The notes beneath the pieces were generated by a model that worked only from the letters and a program-made list of their open reading frames with translations, ran no database searches and was not told where the DNA came from. The position numbers were made by a program, and so were the translations under genes. 64,000 nt of DNA from NCBI GenBank assembly GCA_035547515.1, contig DASZUS010000008.1, forward strand, positions 1 through 64,000, in the 5' to 3' direction. The DNA is from DASZTV01 sp035547515 (GTDB lineage Bacteria > Actinomycetota > Actinomycetes > JAFAQI01). Below are positions 50,993-59,667 of the stretch, piece by piece. Numbering within the stretch: position 1 is the first letter of the stretch; every line of letters starts with the position of its first letter.

Positions 50993-52110
50993 GCCGGCTT
51001 CCCCTGGGCAAGCTCGCGGTCTTCGCCGCCGTCGGGCTGCTCGCGCTCGGCTACCTGGTGGTCAGCGTCGTGGGTCAGAAGACCATCGAGGGCAGCTATC
51101 GGGTGACGGTCGACATGCCGGAGACCGGGGGTCTGTTCCCCGGCAGCCAGGTCACCTATCGTGGCGTGCCGATCGGCACCGTCTCCTCGATCGAGATCAC
51201 CCCGACCGGCGTCGCTGCCCATCTCGCGATCCACGACTCGGTGCAGATCCCGAGCGCGACCCGGGCGGTTGTCGCCGACCGTTCACCTGCAGGTGAGCAG
51301 TACATCGACATGGAGCCGACCGGGACCGGCCCGCCGTACCTCGCCGACGGCTCGGTGATCGCGCCGGCGAACACCGCGCGTCCGCCGTCTCTCGCAGCGC
51401 TCCTGAACAGCATCGCGTCGTTCTCGGGATCGGTGGACCTCCGCCAGCTGCGCACGGTGGTCGACCAGCTCGATGTCGCCTTCGCCGGGACCGGCCCGCA
51501 GCTCGGCGCGATCCTCGACCACGGCGCGAAGCTCATTGCATCTCTCGCGAAGGTCGAGCCGCAGACCGTCGACCTGCTCCACAAGGCGGGCGTGCTGCTC
51601 GACGCCCAGGCCTCGCACGACGGGGACCTTCATACGTTCGCAGTCTCCCTACGCAAGCTGTCGGACACGATTCGCAACGACGACCCGCGGACCGCCGCGC
51701 TGGTCGCCGCAGCGCTGCAGACCACGCAGCAGGTCGCGCCGCTGCTGGTGCGGGACTCGCATGACGTCGGGGTGTTGCTGGCCAACCTGGTGACCACCGG
51801 CCGCATCGCCGTCGCACGGCTGCCGGGACTGAAGGCGCTGCTGTTCTCGCTGCCCGCGGGGCTGCACGCGCTTGCCTCTGCCGTCCACGGCGGGCGCGTC
51901 GAGTTCCTGCTGAGCCCGCAGCCCGGCACGTTCTGCTCGTACCCGGGCACCCGGCGCCGGGCGCCGTTCAATCCGCACCGGGGTCCACCGATCACCAACG
52001 GCTACTGTCTGCACCCGCTGCCGATCCAGGACCAGCGCGGCGCGGTGTACGAGCCCCGGCCCGCCGGTGACGACACGTGGCGCGGCGTCTACACGACAGG
52101 AGCGAAGTGA
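50989..52110 (+). CDS. MceF-type lipid-import protein
   Basis: A 373-residue Mce subunit. The membrane helix is LAVFAAVGLLALGYLVVSVVG, and the MCE domain reads MPETGGLFPGSQVTYRGVPIGTVSSI. The helical body ends in a Pro/Arg-rich tail with two Cys (TFCSYPG, NGYCLHP). It is the last of the six subunits. The start is a GTG coupled to mceE, and the stop overlaps the Mce-associated protein gene. Confidence 0.9.
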   Translation: MSRLPLGKLAVFAAVGLLALGYLVVSVVGQKTIEGSYRVTVDMPETGGLFPGSQVTYRGVPIGTVSSIEITPTGVAAHLAIHDSVQIPSATRAVVADRSPAGEQYIDMEPTGTGPPYLADGSVIAPANTARPPSLAALLNSIASFSGSVDLRQLRTVVDQLDVAFAGTGPQLGAILDHGAKLIASLAKVEPQTVDLLHKAGVLLDAQASHDGDLHTFAVSLRKLSDTIRNDDPRTAALVAAALQTTQQVAPLLVRDSHDVGVLLANLVTTGRIAVARLPGLKALLFSLPAGLHALASAVHGGRVEFLLSPQPGTFCSYPGTRRRAPFNPHRGPPITNGYCLHPLPIQDQRGAVYEPRPAGDDTWRGVYTTGAK

Positions 52111-52631
52111 GCGAGGAGAGCAGGCCGGGCGCGTCGCGCCGGTCCCGAAGCCGCGCCCTGCTCACCGCGGCGGCAGCGACGCTGGTCGTCGCCGACCTCC
52201 TGGTCGCGGCGGTGCGGAGCCATGACGTGGCAGCCTCGCGGTCGCGGTTGGAGCATTCACTGCCGCCCAGTGCGCGTAGCGCCATGCAGGCGGCGGAGAT
52301 CTACGCCATCGACTTCGCGACGTACACCTATGGCGACCTGGACGCGGCGTTCGCCAAGACGGAGGCGCACTCGATCGACCCGTTCCTGTCGCAGTACCGC
52401 AAGGAGACCGCGCAGCTTCGCGCGACGCTGGTGCAGGCGAAGGCAAGCTCGACGGCGACGGTCGTGAGCGAGGGCGTCGCGTCGCTCACCGCGGACTCAG
52501 CGGTGGTGGACCTGTTCCTGAACCAGACCGTCAAGAACACCGGTGGCACTCACGTCGACGCTCAGCGCGTGGAGATGACGCTGCAGTGGCGCAACCACAC
52601 CTGGCTGATCAGCGAGGTGGTCCTCCCGTAG
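52107..52631 (+). CDS. Mce-associated membrane protein (Mas-like)
   Basis: A 174-residue protein with one N-terminal helix (ALLTAAAATLVVADLLVAAV) and an extracytoplasmic domain of NTF2-like shape. That domain has YAIDFATYTYGDLDAAFAKTEAHS early, and VEMTLQWRNHTWLISEVVLP at the end, as in mycobacterial Mas proteins thought to stabilise Mce complexes. It is the last gene of the operon, coupled to mceF by GTGA. It overlaps the convergent unknown gene by 23 bp. Confidence 0.85.
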   Translation: MSEESRPGASRRSRSRALLTAAAATLVVADLLVAAVRSHDVAASRSRLEHSLPPSARSAMQAAEIYAIDFATYTYGDLDAAFAKTEAHSIDPFLSQYRKETAQLRATLVQAKASSTATVVSEGVASLTADSAVVDLFLNQTVKNTGGTHVDAQRVEMTLQWRNHTWLISEVVLP

Positions 52632-53190
52632 CCGAGGCGGTCACCTCGCCGGCCATGCTCTGCACCAGGGGCATCAGGTCGATCGTCTCGAATGCGGAGA
52701 CCTCGGTCTCCAGCAGCTCGCGCACGTAGCGGGCGATGTGCTTGCGCAGGTCGCGCTCGACCATCCCGGACCGGGCGAGCACGCGGGCCTGGATCCCTTT
52801 GGGGTGTACGACGACATCGACGTTCTCGTACGTCGGGCGCTCCGCGACGACCGCCAGCGACAGCGGCGCGAGGAGCGTCACCGTGAGTGCGAGCCGCACG
52901 GTCGCCTCGACGTCGAAGTGGTGCTTCGCACCCGCCGCCGTGACGTCGACGTCGAGCATCGCCGGCAGGGTGAGCCGGTAGGTGAGCGGGTCCTCGCCGG
53001 TCACGTCGACGATCGGATCGCCGATGTGCCCGACGGCATTGGCGGTGGCCATCCCGGCGGGACCGGCATGCATCGGCCCGACGCGCACCCCGCCCTCAGT
53101 GAGGCCGGCGATGACCGCGCAGATCCGCTGCGGGCTCACTGCCGCATGCACGAACGCTTTGCCGAACTCGGCGTACGACAGCTCCGTCAC
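52609..53190 (-). CDS. conserved protein of unknown function
   Basis: A 193-residue protein without signal peptide or membrane helix. It has a beta-rich middle (YRLTLPAMLDVDVTAAGAKHHFDVEATVRLALTV is one long strand-rich stretch) and a C-terminal helix (ERDLRKHIARYVRELLETEVSAFETIDL). It could be a START-like or lipid-binding fold, but I cannot name the family. It is convergent with the mce operon end and divergent from the ephD-like gene, with 31 bp between starts. Confidence 0.65.
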   Translation of the reverse strand: MTELSYAEFGKAFVHAAVSPQRICAVIAGLTEGGVRVGPMHAGPAGMATANAVGHIGDPIVDVTGEDPLTYRLTLPAMLDVDVTAAGAKHHFDVEATVRLALTVTLLAPLSLAVVAERPTYENVDVVVHPKGIQARVLARSGMVERDLRKHIARYVRELLETEVSAFETIDLMPLVQSMAGEVTASATGGPPR

Positions 53191-53221
53191 GATCCTCCGA
53201 GGTTAGATTCGCAGGCTACGG

Positions 53222-55033
53222 GTGAAGCAACCGAATGGGGTGAGCGGCGTGGCCGGCTTCTTCGTCGAGTCCGGCGGGGTGAAGCTCGCGGTCAACGAGA
53301 GCGGTCCCCGCGACGCGCCGACCGTGATCCTGGTCCACGGCTATCCCGACACCTCCGCGACGTGGGGCCCGGTGGTCGACGAGCTGTCCGGGCGCTTCCA
53401 CGTCGTCAGCTACGACGTGCGCGGCGCGGGTGCCTCCGACGCGCCGCGCCGGAAGGCGGCGTACCGGCTCGAGGTGCTTGCCGCCGACCTGCGCGCCGTC
53501 GCAGATGCCGTCTCACCGCACCAGCCGGTGCATCTGGTCGGGCACGACTGGGGCTCGGTGCAGGCTTGGGAGGCGGTCACCGATCCGGACTCGCAGAGCC
53601 GCTTCGCGTCGTTCACCTCGATCTCCGGGCCTTCGCTGGACCACGTGGCGTTCTGGCTGCGCGACCGGCTCACCGCGCGGCCCGCCTCGCTTGCGGCAGT
53701 CCTCGGCCAGGCCATGCGGTCGTGGTACATCGGCGCGATCTACGTGCCGTTGCTCGTCCCGCTGATGTGGCGGCTGTTCCTGCACCGCAGCTTCGGTCCG
53801 GTGGTCGGCAAGACCGAGGGCTTCGCGACCCGCGGCTCCTGGCCCGCGGCGACGCTGAAGAAGGACGGGGTTCGCGGGGTGAACCTCTACCGTGCGAACG
53901 TCCTCCGGGTGCTGCGCGCGCCCACGCAACGGCGTACGGCGGTCCCGGTGCAGGTGGTCGTGCCGACCCGCGACCGCTACCTGTCCCCGTCCGTGGTCTC
54001 CGACGACGTGCCGCGGTGGGCCGACAAGCTCTGGGTACGGCGGGTGCGCTCGGGTCACTGGCTCCAGCAGAAGTCACCCGCGGCTCTCGCGAACGCGGTG
54101 ACGGAGCTGGTGGCGCACGTCGAAGGCCAGCCCGAGCCCCGGACTCTGGCGAGGCTGCGCGTCAGTGCACCCGAGCAAGCAGTCAGCCCGCGGCGCCGCG
54201 GCCGCCGCCGGCGGAGCGAGCGGGGCTTCGCCGACCAGCTGGTCGTCGTCACGGGCGCCGGCAGCGGCATCGGACGTGAGACCGCGCTGGCCTTCTCCCG
54301 GGTGGGCGCGGAGGTCGTGATCGCCGAGCTGCACGCCGAGGCGGGGGAGCGCACCGCGGGTGAGATCCGCGCGAGCGGCGCGGCCGCTCACTCCTACGCC
54401 GTCGACGTGTCCGACGTCGCGGCGATGGAGGACTTCGCGAAGCGAGTCGTCACCGACCACGGGGTGCCTGACATCGTGGTCAACAACGCCGGGATCGGGG
54501 TAACGGGAAGCTTCCTCGACACCTCTGCGGAGGACTGGCGGCGCATCGTCGATGTGAACCTGATGGGCGTCGTCAACGGCTGCCGGGTGTTCGGGTCCGC
54601 GATGGCGGAGCGACTCGAGGGCGGCCACATCGTCAACGTCGCGTCGGCCGCGGCGTACACGCCGAGCAAGATGCTGAGTGCCTACGTCGCTACCAAGGCG
54701 GCCGTGCTGATGCTCAGCGAGTCACTCGGCGCCGAGTTCGCGGAGTACGGCATCGGCGTCTCCGCGATCTGCCCCGGCATCGTCAACACCCCGATCACCA
54801 CCGCAACCCGCTACGTCGGGCTGTCCGAGGCCGAGCAGGCCGAGCGAGCCAGGACCATCAGCAAGCAGTACGCGCGGCGCAACTACCCGCCGTCGAAGGT
54901 TGCCGACGCGATCGTGAAAGCGGTCCGGCAGGGCACCCCCGTCGTCCCGGTCACCCCGGAGGCGGTCGGCGGGCGGCTGATGTCGCGGCTCTCGCCCGCG
55001 GTCATGCGCCGCCTCGCCAGGGTGCAGCTCTAG
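53222..55033 (+). CDS. ephD: alpha/beta hydrolase-SDR fusion, EphD-like epoxide hydrolase
   Basis: A 603-residue two-domain protein. The first 310 residues form an alpha/beta hydrolase with HGYPDT at 39-44, and the HDWGS motif with Asp109 as nucleophile, the mark of epoxide hydrolases. After a basic linker (SPRRRGRRRR), residues 335-603 form an SDR with VVVTGAGSGIG, NNAGIGVTG and SAYVATKAAV (YxxxK). This exact fusion is known from mycobacterial EphD, which has been linked to mycolic-acid or lipid epoxide turnover. The start is a GTG at 53222. Confidence 0.88.
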   Translation: MKQPNGVSGVAGFFVESGGVKLAVNESGPRDAPTVILVHGYPDTSATWGPVVDELSGRFHVVSYDVRGAGASDAPRRKAAYRLEVLAADLRAVADAVSPHQPVHLVGHDWGSVQAWEAVTDPDSQSRFASFTSISGPSLDHVAFWLRDRLTARPASLAAVLGQAMRSWYIGAIYVPLLVPLMWRLFLHRSFGPVVGKTEGFATRGSWPAATLKKDGVRGVNLYRANVLRVLRAPTQRRTAVPVQVVVPTRDRYLSPSVVSDDVPRWADKLWVRRVRSGHWLQQKSPAALANAVTELVAHVEGQPEPRTLARLRVSAPEQAVSPRRRGRRRRSERGFADQLVVVTGAGSGIGRETALAFSRVGAEVVIAELHAEAGERTAGEIRASGAAAHSYAVDVSDVAAMEDFAKRVVTDHGVPDIVVNNAGIGVTGSFLDTSAEDWRRIVDVNLMGVVNGCRVFGSAMAERLEGGHIVNVASAAAYTPSKMLSAYVATKAAVLMLSESLGAEFAEYGIGVSAICPGIVNTPITTATRYVGLSEAEQAERARTISKQYARRNYPPSKVADAIVKAVRQGTPVVPVTPEAVGGRLMSRLSPAVMRRLARVQL

Positions 55034-55063
55034 CGGGCCACCCGCTCGTGGCAGGCTCGAGGG

Positions 55064-55456
55064 GTGGAGGGCGAGCTGAACGTGCTGGGCGAGCCGCTGC
55101 AGCCATGCGGCCTCGACCCCGTCACCGGCTTCTACCGCGACGGCTGCTGCAGCTCCGGCCCTGAGGACGTCGGCAGCCACACCGTCTGTGCCGTGGTGAC
55201 GCGTGAGTTCCTCGCCCACCAGGTCTCGGTCGGCAACGACCTCGTGACTCCCCGGCCGGAGTGGCACTTCCCCGGGCTGGTGCCAGGCGACCGGTGGTGC
55301 GTCGTTGCGGCCCGCTGGCTGCAGGCTCACCTCGACGGGATGGCCTCGCCCGTCGTCCTTGCCTCGACGAACCAGCGCGCGCTGGAGATCGTCCCGCTCG
55401 AGATCCTCGAGCAGTACGCGGCGGACGTGCCTTCCGATCCGAGCGAGCTGCTGTGA
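55064..55456 (+). CDS. DUF2237 family protein
   Basis: A 130-residue protein matching DUF2237. It opens NVLGEPLQPCGLDPVTGFYRDGCC. The signature continues with HTVCAVVTREFLAHQVSVGNDLVTPRPEWHFPGL and CVVAARWLQAH. Four or more conserved Cys suggest metal binding or redox sensing; the function is unknown. The start is a GTG at 55064. The stop overlaps the next gene's GTG, so the pair is coupled. Confidence 0.85.
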   Translation: MEGELNVLGEPLQPCGLDPVTGFYRDGCCSSGPEDVGSHTVCAVVTREFLAHQVSVGNDLVTPRPEWHFPGLVPGDRWCVVAARWLQAHLDGMASPVVLASTNQRALEIVPLEILEQYAADVPSDPSELL

Positions 55457-55824
55457 ACCGGCCGCTGCTCGCGTGGGGCTGCGCTCTCGGCCCGGCATGG
55501 GTCGCCTCGACCATGGCGTCGTACGAGCTCATGGGTCGTTACGCCACCGGCAAGACGCCACCGCGGAGCAAGTACCACCGCTTCTATCCGGCGTGGGCGC
55601 TGCTCGGCGTGCCCTTCGGCCTGGTGTCCGCCGGGTTCTCGACGGTCTGGCCGGACCTGCTGTTCACGGCGTACGTCGTGCTGTCCGTGGTCATCCCACT
55701 CGTCGCACTGCCGTCGCTGCGGCGAACGATCGCGGCGGCGCCCGGCGCGTGCCACACCGGCGGCGCCTGCGCGTCGTGCCCGATCGCGTGCGACCGCCGA
55801 GAGAGCGCCGCCGTCAGGTCGTGA
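55453..55824 (+). CDS. small membrane protein of unknown function
   Basis: A 123-residue protein with three hydrophobic segments (LLAWGCALGPAWVASTMASYEL, FYPAWALLGVPFGLVSAGF, LLFTAYVVLSVVIPLVALPSL). A Cys-rich tail follows (GACHTGGACASCPIACDRR). The tail has a clustered C-x5-C-x2-C-x3-C pattern that could bind a metal. No family is recognised. It is coupled to the DUF2237 gene, whose product is also rich in Cys. The 3' end overlaps the hemerythrin gene by 11 bp. Confidence 0.7.
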   Translation: MNRPLLAWGCALGPAWVASTMASYELMGRYATGKTPPRSKYHRFYPAWALLGVPFGLVSAGFSTVWPDLLFTAYVVLSVVIPLVALPSLRRTIAAAPGACHTGGACASCPIACDRRESAAVRS

Positions 55825-56473
55825 CGCCGCGCAGCTGCCCGGCGAACTCGGTGAAGCTGCGCTGTCCCATGCCCTCCCACATCTCCTTCACCGGAGGCGG
55901 CATGTGCGCGTCCATGTTGGCGATCTGCTGGGCCGTCATCTGCTCGCGGATCAGCCCCATGATCAGCCACAGCTTGTCGCCGGCGTAGGTGCGCATGCCG
56001 TGCGACGGCAGCTCGCCCCACTCCGGCGCCGTCAGATACCGGCCGGCGATCGGGAGAACCACCGCCTCCTCTTCGTCGAGGTGAGGGGTCAGGCCGTCGT
56101 TCAGGGCGATGACAGAGGCAGCGGCGTGATCCGCCCTGGCCGGCGACGGATCGGACTCCCATGCGCTGAGGGCCTGGTGGGCCGCGTCGATCAGGGCGAT
56201 CACCGGCTCGTGCTGGGCGGCGATGCGCTCGACGTCGGCGACCTCGGAGGCGCTCGCGCGGTCCTTCAGGCGTGGTGTGACGATCTCGTCCTCACCCTCG
56301 TGGTGCGACCTCAGCAGGCTCAGCACGTTGGTGAGGTAGCTCGCGACGAGCGCAGTGCGCTCCGCGGTGTCGGCAGTGCGGATCAGATCGGGTCCGTCGG
56401 CGCCGGCGTTCCGGAACACCCGGTGCAGTCCGATCATGTCGCTGGTGTCAGCAAGGGGTGGTGCGTCGTTCAT
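55814..56473 (-). CDS. hemerythrin-domain protein
   Basis: A 219-residue protein with a hemerythrin fold. Candidate diiron or oxygen-binding residues are His17, the HHEGEDE motif (about 56-62), a later HEP (His88) and HLDEEE (near 131). The last 80 residues are an extension with TYAGDKLWLIMGLIREQMT. Hemerythrin-like proteins sense or bind oxygen, NO or iron. It is convergent with the small membrane protein gene and divergent from the DUF1206 gene. Confidence 0.85.
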   Translation of the reverse strand: MNDAPPLADTSDMIGLHRVFRNAGADGPDLIRTADTAERTALVASYLTNVLSLLRSHHEGEDEIVTPRLKDRASASEVADVERIAAQHEPVIALIDAAHQALSAWESDPSPARADHAAASVIALNDGLTPHLDEEEAVVLPIAGRYLTAPEWGELPSHGMRTYAGDKLWLIMGLIREQMTAQQIANMDAHMPPPVKEMWEGMGQRSFTEFAGQLRGVTT

Positions 56474-56545
56474 GCCGCCACGTTAACGAATGTCGTGGCC
56501 CTGCGTGCCGCGGTTGGTCTCGCCGGCGGAGGGCAGATTGCAGGT

Positions 56546-57406
56546 ATGACGACCGCCGCGGCCTCGCGCCGCCGGCGCACCAGCAGCAGCAGTCGCGGTC
56601 GCCGGGGCAGCCGCGCCGCCGGTCGCGTCGAGACCGCGGCACGTGGCGCGGCTCGGTTCGGTCTGGTCGCCCGGGGCTGCTTCTACCTGCTGCTTGCCGG
56701 CCTCGTCGTCAACCTCGCGGTGACCGGCCGTCACGCCCGGCAAGCCAACGCCAACGGCGCGTTGTCAACCATCGCCTCGGACCCTTTGGGCGAGGTCGCC
56801 ATCGTGGCCGTCGCGATCGGCTTCCTCAGCTTCGGTGTCACCAGGCTGTGGAGCGCATGGTCCGACCGTCGCGGTTCGGCTTGGCGTCGCGTCACGACCG
56901 GGCTGCAGGGCGCGTTCTACCTGGCGCTGACCTGGATCCCGCTCGGCTACGTGCTCGGCGACCACTCGGCGGGAAGCAACCAGTCGCAGCACCGTACGGC
57001 GGGAGACCTGCTGCGGTTGCCGCTCGGCCGCGAGTTCGTCGTCGTACTCGGACTCGTCGTCATCGGCGTGTGCGTGAACCAGATCCGCACCGCCGTCACT
57101 GAGCAGTACGCCGACGGCCTCGACGTGAAGCAGTCGCCGCGGTGGGTCCGTCGGCTCGTCGACGCTGCGGCGACGGTCGGCATCCCGGCACGGGCGGTGG
57201 TCTTCCTACCGGTCGGGGTCTTCCTGATCGTCGCCGCCGTGCAGTCAAACCCGTCACACGCCGACGGCCTCGACCAGGTGCTTGCCCGGCTCACCGGTCA
57301 CTGGTGGGGCGACGTGCTGCTCGCCGCGGTCGCCGCTGGTCTGCTGGTCTTCGCGGCCTACAGCTTTCTGGAGGCCCGCTACCGCAAGGTCACCCGGGCC
57401 CAGTAG
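56546..57406 (+). CDS. DUF1206 membrane protein
   Basis: A 286-residue protein. A basic, Arg/Ser-rich N terminus of 25 residues is followed by six membrane helices in three pairs. DUF1206 repeats open with ARFGLVARGCFYLLLAGLVVNLAV and continue with ATVGIPARAVVFLPVGVFLIVAAV. The function is unknown. The ATG at 56546 is the first Met before the helices; the frame runs open upstream only as antisense of the hemerythrin gene. The 3' end overlaps the convergent MBL gene by 17 bp. Confidence 0.85.
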   Translation: MTTAAASRRRRTSSSSRGRRGSRAAGRVETAARGAARFGLVARGCFYLLLAGLVVNLAVTGRHARQANANGALSTIASDPLGEVAIVAVAIGFLSFGVTRLWSAWSDRRGSAWRRVTTGLQGAFYLALTWIPLGYVLGDHSAGSNQSQHRTAGDLLRLPLGREFVVVLGLVVIGVCVNQIRTAVTEQYADGLDVKQSPRWVRRLVDAAATVGIPARAVVFLPVGVFLIVAAVQSNPSHADGLDQVLARLTGHWWGDVLLAAVAAGLLVFAAYSFLEARYRKVTRAQ

Positions 57407-58664
57407 CGCGCTTGCCGCTCTCGGAAGCGGCCCAGGCGAACACGCCTTTGGCCATCGTCGAGGCTTCACGCTCCGCGCGCGCGCCGAAGACCTCGGCCCT
57501 CACGCGGTGTACGCCGGCGTCGTCCGGTGCGGCAAGTGCGGCGAGCTCGGCGAGGTGTCCGGCCAGGCGAAGCGACTCGTCGTCGCCCTCGGCCGCCAGC
57601 GCAGCCGCGCGCGACGCCAGCGCCGGTGCGCCACCGGCAAGCTCCGCGAGCTCCGAGGCCACCGCGGCATCTGGCGCGGGCTTCAGCGAGGCCGGATTGC
57701 CGTCGTACCAGCCGCCGTAGAGCCGCCAGACGTTGCGTACGACGAACTCCGGCTCGTCGTAGACCGGCCGCAGGTAGGGCTTGTCGAGCAGCTCCGCCGG
57801 CGCCTTGACGGTGTGGATGATGTCGTCGAGCCGCGCGCCCTCGTTCATCATCGCGACGGTCTGTTCGTGTAGCGACTCGAGCAGGGCAGCGGTGTCGAGC
57901 AGCGCCGTCTTGATCCGCTCGGCTCCTACCACCGGCACGCCGTGTCCCGGAAGCAGGAACTCCGCGCCGAGCCCTGCCATCGTCCGAAGCGCCCGTGCCC
58001 ACTCGATCGGGTACCGCTGCACCTTCTGCGGGTTGCCGGCGTTGGGGGAGGCCCAGATGAACAGGTCACCCGAGCACAGCACCTTCTTGTCCGGCACCCA
58101 GGTCCAGGTGTGGTCGTCGGTCTCCCCGCGCGCATGGTGCAGCTCGATGGTCAGGCCGCCGACGACCAGCGTCATCGAGTCGCGGTAGGTGATGTCCGGG
58201 TAGCGGTAGTTCATCGGCCACTTCAGGTTCTCCACCTGGAACTGGCGCTTGTTGATGATCTCGTTGTAGCCCGCGGTCAGCTTGTAGCGGTCGAACCGGT
58301 GCGGCAGCGCCTCGTGCGCGACGACCTGCGGCGCCCGCCAGCCCTTCTCCGCGGCTTCCGCCGCGAAGACCGGTACGCCGAAGATGTGGTCGACGTGGCC
58401 GTGCGAGTAGACCGCCGTGTGCAACGGCTGGTCCGACCAGGCGCGGATCTGGCCGTGGATGATCGAGGCCATCATCTCCGCACCGGTGTCGACCAGGAAC
58501 AGCCCGTCGCCGGTCGAGAACGCCGACACGTTGGCGAACGTCGGCAGGAACGCGACGCCGTCGGTGCACTCCTCGAGCGGCAGGCCGGCAAAGAGCTGGT
58601 GGCCGCTGGTGATCTCGTCCTCGCCGCGCCACAGCCGGTCGGCGTAGTCGAGCGTCTCGCCCAT
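57390..58664 (-). CDS. MBL-fold metallohydrolase, alkyl sulfatase-like
   Basis: A 424-residue metallo-beta-lactamase-fold enzyme. The metal site HGHVDH is at 88-93. HHARGETDDHTW and LCSGDLF follow near 180-200, with LPGHGVPVVG near 245. A C-terminal helical region resembles the dimerisation domain of alkyl sulfatases (SdsA/BDS1), but it is shorter. The ATG at 58664 has a GGAGAG site; the frame is open further upstream. The gene starts 11 bp after the SCO6745-type gene, so the two are cotranscribed. Confidence 0.85.
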   Translation of the reverse strand: MGETLDYADRLWRGEDEITSGHQLFAGLPLEECTDGVAFLPTFANVSAFSTGDGLFLVDTGAEMMASIIHGQIRAWSDQPLHTAVYSHGHVDHIFGVPVFAAEAAEKGWRAPQVVAHEALPHRFDRYKLTAGYNEIINKRQFQVENLKWPMNYRYPDITYRDSMTLVVGGLTIELHHARGETDDHTWTWVPDKKVLCSGDLFIWASPNAGNPQKVQRYPIEWARALRTMAGLGAEFLLPGHGVPVVGAERIKTALLDTAALLESLHEQTVAMMNEGARLDDIIHTVKAPAELLDKPYLRPVYDEPEFVVRNVWRLYGGWYDGNPASLKPAPDAAVASELAELAGGAPALASRAAALAAEGDDESLRLAGHLAELAALAAPDDAGVHRVRAEVFGARAEREASTMAKGVFAWAASESGKRATGPG

Positions 58665-58675
58665 TCGATCTCTCC

Positions 58676-59563
58676 TTAGCCGGGCTCGCGGCGGTGCCGC
58701 GCAGCAGGCATCCACTCGGTGCCGGCAGTCTCGTCGATACGTGCCAGGAGCCGGTCGCCGACCGGTTCGACCAGCGCCAGGAACTGCGAGGTGAGCGGAG
58801 CGCCGAGCAACCGCCACGCGCGTTCGCAAAGCTGATCGGTGCGCTGCTCGATCCGCTCACGCAGATCGAGGCCCGCCGCGTTGACCGAGCCACCGCTCGC
58901 AAGACCGCGCGACTCGAGCGCGGCGTAGGCCGCCGCGATGTCGTCGTCCCCGGCGCCGCGACTGCGCGGGATCCAGTCCTTCGGGTAGTTCAGGTAGGCG
59001 TTGTGCAGCAGGCCGGCCTGGGTCCCGGAGATGTCCTCCGCGGCCAGCACCGCGAAGTGCGTGTCGCCGCGCCACTCGCGAATGCAGTTCAGCGCGAGCC
59101 ACGCGGACAGCAACCGGGCCTCCGCTGACTCGGCCGACGGCCGGGCGGCCTGCCGGTGCGCGGCGAACATCACCCGTCCGGAGACCGGCAAGGCGTCGAC
59201 CGCGGCCCACAGCGCCGGAGCGAGTGACGCGAGCGAATCGCAGATCTCGGGGACGAAGCGGCGCAGGCCGTCGACGACCGCGTCGTTGCGCGCTTCGGTG
59301 AGGGCGGCGTACGTCGTCCGCTCCTCGGCGATGGCGAGCGAGGCGGCGATGAACTCTGGGCTGATGGAGTAGAAGGCGGCCGCGACCACCTGGGCGCCTG
59401 CCGGCGCCATCGGCGCCGCTCGGCTGGCGATGTAGGAGACGCCGCCGATGTCGACGCCGAGCGCGGCGTAGCGCTCGAGGGCTCCCGGGTCCCAGTAGAT
59501 CCAGCCGATCAGTCGGTGGGAGGCGAAGGACGCGCGCGCCGACAGCTGCGTCCAGTCCGTCAC
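58676..59563 (-). CDS. SCO6745-family protein
   Basis: A 295-residue helical protein matching the actinobacterial SCO6745 family. Recognisable parts are LIGWIYWDPGALERYAALGVD near the start, and RVMFAAHRQA, then LNCIREWRGDTHFAVLAAEDISGTQAGLLHNA. Its biochemical role is unknown. I take the GTG at 59563, preceded by AGGAACC. It is the first gene of a two-gene unit with the MBL-fold enzyme. The upstream gap carries a TGTCA-N7-TGACA inverted repeat. Confidence 0.85.
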   Translation of the reverse strand: MTDWTQLSARASFASHRLIGWIYWDPGALERYAALGVDIGGVSYIASRAAPMAPAGAQVVAAAFYSISPEFIAASLAIAEERTTYAALTEARNDAVVDGLRRFVPEICDSLASLAPALWAAVDALPVSGRVMFAAHRQAARPSAESAEARLLSAWLALNCIREWRGDTHFAVLAAEDISGTQAGLLHNAYLNYPKDWIPRSRGAGDDDIAAAYAALESRGLASGGSVNAAGLDLRERIEQRTDQLCERAWRLLGAPLTSQFLALVEPVGDRLLARIDETAGTEWMPAARHRREPG

Positions 59564-59581
59564 GAGCCGGTTCCTATCATC

Positions 59582-59598
59582 TGTCAGTTGTAATGACA
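59582..59598. promoter_or_regulatory. candidate operator between divergent SCO6745 and desaturase genes
   Basis: TGTCA and TGACA stand as inverted 5-bp arms around 7 nt (59582-59598). The arms are the reverse arrangement of the TGACA/TGTCA sites in the first 20 kb, so a different TetR-type protein is implied. It lies 19 bp upstream of the SCO6745 start and 70 bp from the desaturase start. Confidence 0.45.
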
Positions 59599-59655
59599 AT
59601 AGAAGTCGGGCGTGCGACGGGCGTGCGGCGGGCCCTCGCCGATGCTTGCCGTTGC

Positions 59656-59661
59656 TAGCCT
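59656..59661 (+). promoter_or_regulatory. candidate -10 box of a leaderless desaturase mRNA
   Basis: TAGCCT lies 6 nt before the desaturase GTG, which fits the TANNNT box spacing of leaderless actinobacterial genes. No good -35 box is visible. Confidence 0.4.
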
Positions 59662-59667
59662 CTGCGG

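Noticed and set aside
55904..56545. Upstream extension of the DUF1206 gene
   Set aside because: The added 214 residues are antisense to the hemerythrin gene and lack any membrane or family feature; the ATG at 56546 directly precedes the basic N terminus.
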